Shown here in pieces: positions 1 to 8,540 of a stretch of 64,000 nucleotides of DNA (positions are counted from its first letter, which is position 1; each line of letters begins with the position of its first letter). Both the position numbers and the translations under genes were made by a program. A model generated the notes under the pieces. The model made no database searches, had not been told where the DNA came from, and worked only from the letters and a program-made list of their open reading frames with translations. The stretch lies in assembly GCF_002127325.2 (NCBI RefSeq), contig NC_035437.2:112732821-112796820 (forward strand). Reading direction: 5' to 3'. This DNA comes from Helianthus annuus (taxonomy: Eukaryota > Streptophyta > Magnoliopsida > Asterales > Asteraceae).

Positions 1-330
1 AACCTATCCAGGTTTTCCAAGTTTCATATTCTATATGCAACTGTCATTCACTATGTATTTGTTGCATATTACTTTTTGTACTATAAGTTTAAAATGTGCA
101 CCTGGTAATGCTTGCCCCGACGGGCATTCCTTGCCATTACTTATTTGCGATCGTTACGCGATTTAGGTCCTTGATGAGTATGCTCTTCTTGTCACATCTC
201 GGACCGTTCCATCATCATATCCGCAATTTGTTCAACTCTCGTCATCTTCAGACGCGAGTGTCCTTCAATTAAAACATTCACAAGAGTTAGTAATTTCAAC
301 TTCAATAATCGCCCGTATTATAATATAAGG

Positions 331-366
<36 letters not shown>

Positions 367-564
367 ATACGCGTCAACGCGCGTATTTTCGTCAACCATA
401 TTAATCATTTTAATTGGGGTAACGTGTATCACACGATAGCCCTATGTGTTGTTTACAACACTTTAGCATGCTAAGCTATTAACATACACGTACTTACCGG
501 ATTTGCGATCAAGCCTCGAACCGAACACACCTTAATCTTTAACCATGAGCTCTGATTACCAACT
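1..564 (-). mobile_element. Partial LARD internal region (PBS-proximal part)
   Basis: This stretch matches 15881-16435 and 21955-22501 nearly base for base, apart from the length of a T run. It is the part of the LARD internal region next to the PBS, and the window edge cuts it. No coding frame of any length is present. A T tract of 32 bases lies at 332-363 (A tract on the element's sense strand). Confidence 0.8.
541..564 (-). other. LARD primer-binding site (copy 1)
   Basis: Read on the minus strand directly after the LTR end (GTGTTACA), the sequence is AGTTGGTAATCAGAGC. This resembles the initiator-tRNA-Met PBS TGGTATCAGAGC with one extra A. The same form is present at 16412-16435 and 22478-22501. 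Confidence 0.65.
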
Positions 565-927
565 TGTAACACCCTAGTTACTAAATTACAATTTTACATG
601 AAAATACCACAATTAGATGTGTAGTTAAGACCACACATACTGTACAAAATGCGGGTTTATTAAAAACTTTTACAATTTAAGTGATATACATAATGTGATT
701 TAAATCACCGTTTAGAATAACGACAAAACAACGTTGCGGAAGCTTTATTTAGTGTGTGTTCGGTTCTTGCTCGATGCTCGATCTTCATCCGGGACCCTCA
801 ACATTCACCTGTGATCAAAACCAACTTAAAGGTCAGTTGTGATAATTAATTAAACTAATACAATGGGGAAATTAGGAAAATCCCACATGGATATCTTAAA
901 CCCAAAATAAAAACTCATTTCTGACCT

Positions 928-964
928 CCACCGTAACTTACGGTGGCACCGTAAGTTACGGTGG
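928..964. repeat. 37-nt perfect palindrome in LARD LTR
   Basis: The arms are built from two adjacent 17-mers, CACCGTAACTTACGGTG and CACCGTAAGTTACGGTG. Each is itself an inverted repeat around one base, and they are reverse complements of each other. The full 37 nt can fold as one hairpin or as two. A second full copy is at 1025-1061. Both recur in LTR 2 (16799-16835, 16896-16932) and LTR 3 (from about 22864 and 22961), with one base changed in LTR 3. Confidence 0.9.
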
Positions 965-1024
965 TCTCTGTGTTTCAATTATTCAACCGTACAACAGTAG
1001 GCATTTACCGTAACCAAATCATGT

Positions 1025-1061
1025 CCACCGTAACTTACGGTGGCACCGTAAGTTACGGTGG
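1025..1061. repeat. Second 37-nt palindrome in LARD LTR
   Basis: Same sequence as 928-964, about 60 bp away. Read in the element's own orientation, both lie in the last fifth of the LTR, a few hundred bases before the PBS, so they are probably in the transcribed U5 part. Confidence 0.9.
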
Positions 1062-2344
1062 CCCCTGCATCATTCCTTTCCTTTTTGCCGTTTTTGACAC
1101 GAAAACTTTCGTATCTTTCAAACCGCTCGTCTGTTTGACCTACCGTTTCTTCCTACGTGATTGTAAATTGAACCTCCATCAAATGGAGTCAAGACCCAAC
1201 ATCTGGATTAACAAAATTTTAAGACTTTTAAGTCTTCGGCTTATTAACCCTTTTTACCAAATTTGACCCGTTCGTGATTTTATCAAACAAACCTGTTGTT
1301 TGATTCTAATTTCTCATTTTTAACCAAATCTTGTTTTCAAAACATTCTGTCTAAATAATTTAAATCCTTCGGTTTACCTATTAAGGTAACCGAATGCCTT
1401 TTTTTTTTTTTATTTTGCCTAACTTTCATAGAACTTCAAGTTCTACATGATAAGTTAATCTATTATACATACCTGGCTCGGATCAACTTACTAACCCGGT
1501 TTAATACCTTGCTTTATAATTGCTAATTAAGAGCGATGCGAGTATCCATTGGATATCTACTCCTGTAAACATATAACTCGACACCAGAATCATTAGTCGA
1601 TATCGTCAAAAGGTGATGTCTACACCTTTTGACCCGTTTGGCCGAATTGACCGTTTATCTTTGCGAGATAATATTTATTATCATCTCATCTACATGACTC
1701 GCTCCTTTTAACACCGTATGCTCATTTTATTTATAAACCGTTTATTACCATTTTCGGCTCTTTATGTCTTTCGCGGGAAAGCGTCTTTTAAAACTAACGA
1801 TTATTGTCAACGTGTGACTAAATTACCATTTGTCTTATTCGTAGTCAATATGACAAAAGAACATTTTAAAATATATGACTAGTGTAAGTTATACTTACCT
1901 TGCATCCTTGCGAGCTTCATACTTGAACTTGTATCCATTTGACCCGTTCATTTCCAAGCTCCTACCTAGCTTGTCAGAGTCAAACTACCATATCATATCC
2001 ACAAGATGATTAGATTAGTCAACCATTAACATGACCATCACACCTTATGGATTCACACACTTATTCACCAAAGTATGCTATTTATTCAACAACTATATTA
2101 TTTACTTATTTATTTTTTTGTCATAATTCTTTCCATTCACTAACCGTTTGACCCGTTAGTCAAATTATTTATACAAACTAGTTAGTAAGTGATTTTGAAC
2201 ACTTTAAGCATGTCATATAAAGTGTTACTTGTTCCTAACAATAAATGCTTCATGACTAAACAAGTATACGCAATCATATGTCTTTTTCTTGGTTAATAAG
2301 AACATTACTAAAGTGCAGCGATTTTGTATTCAGCTGCTGTAATT

Positions 2345-2900
2345 GACCATTTTGACCCATTTAAAAGCTGAATTAGATCAACATGTTCAAAAACGGATCG
2401 TAGAACTCTGAAATAGCTTTCTAGGCATATATGGTACGTCTTCTAACGATGTTCCTATGATTTTATATGATTTTTACAAAATCAGCTCTGAAGTAAAAAA
2501 AAATGCTTCCTGTCAGCTTGCTGTCAAAACAGTTCAGCCGACTTCGGACACTGTTTTGACCCGTTTAACATCAGAATTTAACAAACATGTCCAAACATAA
2601 AACGTAGTATGTTTTAATAGCTTTCTGAGCATATAAGGCTCAACCTCACAGGATGTTCCAGTGATTTTATATGATTTTTTAAAAACTGCAGCCCAACAAT
2701 TTTTTTTTTCCAATCAGCTTGCTGTCAAAACAGTTCAGCCTACTTCGGACACTGTTTTGACCCGTTTAACATCAGAATTTAACAAACATGTTCAAACATT
2801 AAACGTAGTATGTTTTAATAGCTTTCTGAGCATATAAGGCTCAACCTCACAGGCCGTTCCAGTAATTTTATATGATTTTTTTTAAAACTGCAGCCCAATA
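2345..2900 (-). repeat. About 200-bp tandem repeats within the LARD LTR
   Basis: Two clear copies with a period near 201 bp share CTGTCAAAACAGTTCAGCC (2521 and 2722), the block TTTTGACCCGTTTAACATC, and a following TTTTATATGATTTTT. A third, more diverged copy lies to the left (from about 2345). The same arrangement is present in LTR 2 and LTR 3. Confidence 0.75.
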
Positions 2901-3757
2901 ATTTTATTTCCAATCGGCTTTGTTATATTTTCTTGTTCAAGCATTTTAACAAGCACCTTGTGTGCAACACGAAACATCAAATTTCTCCAGCCCATTTAAG
3001 TGTTCTAAACCCTTAAATTCTAGCAAAATTAACAAGTACTAACATCAAACTTCAAATCTAACTTCAGTGAGTTCTATTAACACAATTTAACCATTATGAT
3101 TCTAGTGTTCATCATGTTTCTACAAAACCCATTTAGCACATAATCGGGTGATCATGAATTCACAATTAGGAACATCAATTCAACAAGTAAATGACTAGGG
3201 TTTACTCCTAGACATAAAATCATTCCTAATTTCATCATATAACGAACATGCAACCATAAATTTCAGATTTCTAAGTTTACCTAGAAATCCAACTAGAGAT
3301 TTTTCATTAAATTTTACATACCTTTTAATCCTCTTGTGATGAGGATCAATAATCCATGCTTAAATTTCGATTTTGGACTGAATTGGACCTTCAATTTGCA
3401 AGATTAGTGAAGTTCTAGGGTTTTGAAGAGTGGGGAGTCGCCCCTGCCCTTTCCTGTACGACCAGACATCCTTAATGGGTGTTTGGTTTTGATTTTTATT
3501 AAAATTAGTAATATAATTTCAATTGCTTACAACTTAGGCCCCTCATCTTTTGTTTGACATATAGTTTTGGTTGTTTTTAACCCTATCATAAGTTACTTCT
3601 AGAATATTAGCTAACTAGGTTAAAATTCCTAGTTAGTAAGTTCTTGTTTATTCAAGAATCCTAATATTCGCTGGGTTACTTTTACCACTAAAGGTAATTT
3701 ACCCGTCTTTTAGTATAAACGTGGTTTGATTACCAAACCCGTTTTCGGGGTGTTACA

Positions 3758-3794
3758 AGTCTACCCCCTTAAAGAGGTTTCTTCCTCGAAACCT
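3758..3794 (-). other. LARD polypurine tract and pre-PPT stem-loop
   Basis: On the minus strand, TTTAAGGGGGTAGACT lies directly before the LTR, as a polypurine tract should. Just upstream (3775-3794) is a perfect 7-bp stem, AGGTTTC pairing with GAAACCT, around the loop GAGGAA (minus-strand sense). An identical copy is at 19647-19666. This is one of several pre-PPT stem-loops in the window. Confidence 0.7.
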
Positions 3795-4033
3795 TTTCTT
3801 ACATAACTCATTGAGTTTAAACTCAACGTATTTTTTTTACGAGATATCTTTTAAACATTACTTATACTTTTAACCAATTGTTCGTATTACCATATAGGTA
3901 TGGTAACATCTTTTTGGTCACTAATTGTCTACATATCTCATACGACATAGTGCAACTTGAAATAACGTAATCTTGTTATTTCCACTAGTTAGTTAACTTA
4001 GCGATATCCATCGCTTTCATATATTATCGAACT
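3795..4033 (-). mobile_element. LARD internal region, PPT-proximal piece left of E1
   Basis: This matches 19667-19905 and continues at 13825 after the E1 insertion. No gene is seen. The last five bases, GAACT (4029-4033), are the E1 target site. Confidence 0.8.
4029..4033. repeat. E1 target-site duplication, left copy (GAACT)
   Basis: GAACT directly precedes the LTR start TGTGACAC. The matching right copy is at 13825-13829, and the unbroken site is at 19901-19905. Confidence 0.92.
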
Positions 4034-4367
4034 TGTGACACTTCGGAATTTCCCGGACAATCTTTCGATGTAACATGCGTGTACGTATACTATTAAATGA
4101 AAAAGTTGTGTATTGTTTTGATGTTCTATGTGATCTTTGTGCTAGTGTGTTATACGTATGTATATATATATATAGATATAAGAGAGTGGGTGTGTATGTG
4201 AGATGAACCGGAACCCGAAACCACAACCAAACCCGAGACCCGACTCGAGACCACCCGGTCTCGAGTGAACCGTGAACAACAAAAGGAGCCGGTTGTTTGG
4301 ATTGGGCCGTTTGGGCCTTGTAACCGAGAACCCAACCCGGAAACCCCCCTAGCCCAACTCGGTACAT

Positions 4368-4374
4368 TATATAA
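4368..4374 (+). promoter_or_regulatory. E1 5' LTR TATA box
   Basis: TATATAA sits in GGTACATTATATAAACCC, followed about 30 bp later by a CT-rich stretch with many CTCTC runs, as is typical of plant transcription starts. The U3/R boundary is therefore probably near 4400. The start site is inferred. Confidence 0.6.
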
Positions 4375-5107
4375 ACCCAACCCCACCTCCCTTAACCATT
4401 TTACACACTCTCTTCTCACACTCTCATCTCTCACACAAAAACCCTAAAGTTTTAGCAACCAAGACCACTCTTCTCATCCCTCTCGGATCGACCCACAACA
4501 AGACCGCAATCGGATCTTCCCTTTTCTTCTCTCAGATCTTTGAGCTTCACACAACCGGTTAGCATAAACATCCCTATAGTTGCTTCGATTGTTTGTGTTG
4601 TTACTAAATGATGCTTGATTATTGTTAATAATGTGATGGTAGCTAAATGATGGTTAAAAATGCTTGGTCTATGTTGAAAATGCATGATATCCGATTTGTT
4701 TTGGTTTTTGTTAGAAGTTCATGATAGTCGGTTATAATGACATATTTTGGATGATTCGGATAGCTTATAAAATGTTGTGATATTCGGTTGTTATAATGAG
4801 GGTTTAGATAGATTACTATTGCATGTTCGGATTATTGTTGTTGTTCGTTTAGGATGAGGGTCCGATTGGAGGTTCTATGCAAGGTTTTGTGTTGTTTATG
4901 GTTGAATGTTGTTTGATTATGGTATGAACATCATGAAGAACAGTTTGAATGTGTTAAATATTTTGAAAATGCTGATTTTGATCCAAATTTGTGCACAAAA
5001 CGACCAACAGACATGTTTAGTGGCATAGTACAACATTTACATGAAAATGCAATTTCATTGGATAGTACACTGCAGGTTCTAGAAGTTTGCCATGCACGTT
5101 ATCACGG

Positions 5108-5316
5108 ATTACGAGTCGCAACCTTTGGTTGCTACTCGAAACCACGCATGACCAGTCGAAACCTCCCAGTTGCGAGTCGCAATCAGCACCATCAAACCTG
5201 GTTGCGAGTCGCAACCACACCTGCTAAGTCGCAATCTCCGGTTACGAGTCGTAACCAAAACGTGACGGACCGAGACCGCAGTTACGAGTCGCAACCTCGG
5301 TTGCGAGTCGCAACCA
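5108..5316 (+). repeat. Cluster of GGTTGCGAGTCGCAACC palindromes (E1 5' LTR)
   Basis: Perfect 17-nt inverted repeats with a central G lie at 5200-5216 and 5299-5315 (GGTTGCGAGTCGCAACC) and at 5240-5256 (GGTTACGAGTCGTAACC). The last differs at two positions that pair with each other. Partial units (TGCGAGTCGCAA, TTACGAGTCGCAACC) fill the gaps. The cluster lies downstream of the TATA box, so it should be in the RNA leader. The 3' LTR repeats it at 12510-12718. Confidence 0.85.
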
Positions 5317-5581
5317 CCTTAGTTTCGACTGGGCTGTTTTGTGTATTGGGCTTTGACTGTTTTGCTGTTTTGGGCCTTAACGGTTGGGCCATCTATTGTT
5401 TGGGCTGTTTACTGATCTGCTACTGTTTGTATGTCTACATGTTACTGTATGTATACGTGTTCACTTGTACCCGACTTGACCCATGCTTGGTAACCATGCT
5501 AGGACGTGGTAACCAACGAGCTTAACCAAGTAACGTATCTTACCGAGCAACCCAAGGTGAGTTCACAACTTAAAAGCATGC

Positions 5582-5701
5582 GTCCCGGTGGTTTGGGACA
5601 CGAGACTAAAACAACCCTATCCCCTTGTAAGGGGGATACCGTCTACATTCCTTCCCTAGTTATTGGGAACAAACTTACTTTATCTTCCCTTGTATTGGGA
5701 A
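5582..5701 (+). repeat. Row of four CCC/GGG hairpins (E1 5' LTR)
   Basis: Four short inverted repeats follow one another: GTCCC/GGGAC (5582-5599), TATCCCC/GGGGATA (5618-5638), TTCCC/GGGAA (5652-5669) and TTCCC/GGGAA (5685-5701). Their loops are AT-rich and related (TTGTAAG, TAGTTATT, TTGTATT). They lie in the probable R/U5 region and recur in the 3' LTR at 12984-13103. Confidence 0.7.
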
Positions 5702-6425
5702 ACCTTTTTAGTCAATTACTGTTTATACGAAATGCAAATCAACGGCACTAAACGCAACTCTATCACTCAAGTCCCTACTACATAATACCGATTAGTCGCC
5801 GGTGCCAGGCGAACGAGTTATTAGTTGATAGCGCTATTTAGGTTTTACCAGCCTCACACCGTGCCATGGTATGGGATCGGTCGTGAACTAATGTACTCAG
5901 GCATCCGTCAATGATGATAGAACATTGACATCGGGGCATCCTGCGGAAACGCAAACGGTTACCTAGTGTTCGGTATTGGAAAAACAGTTTAGTCGCTAAC
6001 TTTTGGGGTAGCTCCCCATGGCATGTATAAACGGATAAATTAACTGGTGAAACGAGTTTTTGGTAATTAAAACTGGACAACTAGTGAACTCACTCAGCAT
6101 TATTGTTGACCCCTTACTGCATGCACTGCAGGTGGCCAGTGACTGGAGCAGCTGCTTGGGATGTGTAGTGGTCGTCTGCCCGTGTGTTGGGCATTTACTA
6201 TGTTTACCTTACGAACAATGCTTAAAACTGTTAATTATGCTTCCGCTACATTTACTCTGAACTTAAAACTTTGAACACTGAACTTGATATTTGCTAATCT
6301 TATGGTTAGTAAGTATTACTCTTGTTATTAATTTAAGTTGTCAGTATAATTGGTGGCTGGATCCTGGTCAGTCACGCCCTCGAAGCGGGTGTTATCCGCG
6401 GGTGGATTTTGGGGGTGTGACAGAT

Positions 6426-6439
6426 TGGTATCAGAGCCA
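6426..6439 (+). other. E1 primer-binding site
   Basis: TGGTATCAGAGCCA starts 3 bp after the LTR end. It complements the 3' end of plant initiator tRNA-Met, the usual primer of this lineage. Confidence 0.9.
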
Positions 6440-6710
6440 TTGGTTATAGTGAACTTGGTTTTTTTTAAAAAGGGAAAAATCTTTTTGAGAAAAACCAAAC
6501 TATAACCCGTGACTCGTGACGACACTACACTCCAAGTACAAGGCTCGACTTATCTGACCTCATAGCTCGGACCCATAGTTACTTGCTTAATTGTCTTATG
6601 TTTTCTGCTTTACTATACGTACTAGTTGCCTGATTAGATAGATACATCTTCTCTCTTCTATCTCATTCTCGCTATGTTACGACATCACACTCATACTATG
6701 TTTTCTGGTT
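6440..6710 (+). other. E1 leader between PBS and gag
   Basis: The 5' untranslated leader contains no gene. A hairpin-forming stretch lies near 6455-6505 (GGTTATAG...CTATAACC, GGTTTTT...AAAAACC). Confidence 0.6.
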
Positions 6711-8540
6711 ATGAAGACAATGAGTGGATGCGGACGAGGAAACGTCAACATGACTCAGGCTCAGTTTACTAACCTGCTCAACACTGTGGCTGCAGCTTTT
6801 GCAGCTCACCCTATAGGTAAACTCGTTGTTTTGGGATGTTTAGATCCTACCGCCACATCGTCTTTTCGCCTCTAAACCTATTTCGCTTCACTCCTCACAA
6901 CAGGTCAGCCTGCACCTGTGCAACCACGTGTTTGTACCTTCAAGACCTTCATGGATTGCAAGCCTCTTCCGTTCAGTGGCACTGAGGGTGCCATAGGACT
7001 CCTACACTGGATCGAGAAGGTCGAAGCTGTCTTCGCTGTCTGCGAGTGTCCCCCTGCTAATTGGGTGAAGTTTGCTACTGGTACCCTAGAGGGAAGCGCA
7101 CTTTCATGGTGGAAGGCGCAAATTCAGATGCTTGGTTTGGAGACTGCAAACGCTACTGCGTGGGAAGATTTCAAGGATATGATCAAGGAAGAGTACTGTC
7201 ACAGGGATGACATCCACAAGCTGGAAAATGAGTACTATGAACTCAAGATGGTTGGGTCAGAGATTGAGACCTACACCAAGCTGTCCAACGACTATGCTGC
7301 TCTTTGTCCAAACATGTCTCGGCCTATGTATCGAAGAATCGAACTGTACATCAAGGGTCTAGCTCCGGAAATTCGAAGCCATGTAACTTCAGCCAACCAC
7401 ACTACCATTCAGCCGATCGTTCGACTTGCTCACAAACTCACTGATCAGGCTGTGGAAGAGGGCAGGTTGCCCAAAAGGATCAGTGCTGCGGAAGGAACTT
7501 CTAGTGATGGAAAACGAAAGTGGGATGGAAATCAGGGCAAGGATGCTAACCCTACTCAAGCCCCAGCTCAGCAAAGGAAAACCGACAACAACAAAAGCAC
7601 TCAGCAACAGGGTGGCTACCGGGGAAACTACCCTAAGTGCAACAAGTGTAATAGGCACCACAATGGGGCATGCAACAAGGGTCAGTGTCAGCGATGCCAC
7701 AAGATGGGGCACGAAGCCAAGGATTGTAGGAGTCAGTTCCCAGCAAGGCAGAATCAGCAACAACCTCAACAGCAACAGCAGCAGGGAAACAACAGAGCAT
7801 GCTTTAAATGTGGAGCAACAGGGCACATGCGAAAGGATTGCCCTGAATTGAATCAGAATCGCAACAACAATCAGGGAGCTGGGAACAATGAGCAAAACAA
7901 CAATGCTGGAAATGCAAGGGGCAGAGCTTTCGTGATTGGAGCTGGAGAAGCAAGGAACGATCCCAACGTCGTGGCGGGTAAGTTCCTACTTGATGATCGT
8001 TATGTTTCTGTGTTATTTGATTCCGGTGCCGATGCCAGTTATGTATCCCCTCGCATTAGTAAGAAACTTAAGCACTCGCCCGCATTATTAAGTTCTAAGC
8101 ACATCGTCGAGATAGCTAATGGTAAGAACATCGAGGCCACGCACATGATCCGCGACTGCACCCTAGAGTTGTCTGGCCATACGTTTAGTATCGATCTTTT
8201 CCCTGTCAAACTTGGGAGCTTCGACGTCGTCATTGGTATGGATTGGTTATCCAAACATCGCGCTGAGATCCTCTGTCAAGAGAAAGCAGTTCGTATACCT
8301 CGCCGTTCTGGTCAACCCCTCATCGTCAAAGGCAACAAAGGTGGAGAAGTCACAGGCATTATCTCGCTCCTGAAAGCCCAGAAGTGCTTACAGAAAGGGC
8401 ACGCCGCTATCCTAGCACTTGTCACCGACACTCACGAAAAGGAAAAGAGGATTGAAGATTTTCCTGTAGTACGCGACTATCCTGAGGTATTTCCTGAGGA
8501 ACTACCTGGACTCCCTCCCCACCGTCAGGTCGAATTCTAA
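6711..8540 (+). CDS. E1 gag-protease portion of the polyprotein, with a probable small intron
   Basis: Gag forms the particle that packages element RNA, and the protease domain matures the polyprotein. The frame opens at ATG 6711 (a second ATG is at 6720). It runs through a probable 87-bp intron at 6817-6903 and continues to a TAA at 8538-8540. The retrotransposon gag domain spans about 6940-7460 (ALSWWKAQ near 7090). A Gln/Asn-rich linker carries two CCHC zinc knuckles, CQRCHKMGHEAKDC (about 7684) and CFKCGATGHMRKDC (about 7799), for RNA binding. The aspartic protease motif LFDSGADAS is near 8013. The terminal TAA falls where related copies read through into RT, so it is a nonsense mutation and not a natural end. 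Confidence 0.88.
6817..6903 (+). other. Candidate 87-bp intron in E1 gag
   Basis: Exon 1 ends in CCTATAG and the next bases are GTAAACTCG. The segment ends TCCTCACAACAG before GTCAGCCTG. Splicing joins the frame through a Gly codon. The segment has an in-frame TAA, a branch-point-like CTAAAC (6872-6877) and a pyrimidine-rich 3' end. The upstream exon encodes a plausible gag N-terminus (NLLNTVAAAFAAHP). The length is a multiple of three, so only the internal stop forces removal. Splicing is inferred. Confidence 0.6.

Larger units (their letters stand above)
565..3757 (-). repeat. LARD LTR copy 1 (3193 bp)
   Basis: Boundaries are TGTAACACCC at 565 and GGGGTGTTACA ending at 3757. On the minus strand it starts TGTAACACCCCG. 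A PBS-like site lies left of it and a polypurine tract (GGGGG) right of it, which gives the orientation. It is more than 99 percent alike to the other two LTRs by eye. Copies 2 and 3 share several differences from copy 1 (for example around 835, 2390, 2433, 3520 and 3684). Short plus-strand frames inside it (such as 961-1266) are antisense to the element and have no coding character. Confidence 0.85.
4034..6422 (+). repeat. E1 5' LTR
   Basis: It starts TGTGACACTTCGG and ends GGGGGTGTGACA, followed by the PBS. It is the same length as the 3' LTR and differs by five single bases (near 4293, 4377, 4389, 4535 and 6288). It holds a TATA box, a cluster of GGTTGCGAGTCGCAACC palindromes and a run of CCC/GGG hairpins, annotated separately. 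Short frames inside (for example 4989-5525) are repeated in the other LTR and look non-coding. Confidence 0.95.

Noticed and set aside
192..245. Short minus-strand frame near the LARD PBS with a gag-like feel (MTRVEQIADMMMERSEM)
   Set aside because: Only 17 codons before a stop. It could be a remnant of a gag N-terminus but cannot be supported from the sequence alone.
961..1266. 101-codon frame repeated three times (961, 16832, 22898)
   Set aside because: It lies antisense inside the LARD LTR, runs through the palindromes, and is identical only because the LTRs are. No protein-like features.
5108..5316. CRISPR-like array of palindromic repeats
   Set aside because: Units are unevenly spaced, without conserved spacer length, in a plant retrotransposon LTR.
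4989..5525. 178-codon frame in both E1 LTRs
   Set aside because: Arises from the GTCGCAACC palindrome cluster, which lacks stops. The LTRs are five bases apart, so conservation says nothing.
7389..7895. 168-codon minus-strand frame over E1 gag
   Set aside because: Shadow of the gag frame. Leu-rich because it is antisense to the Gln/Asn-rich linker.
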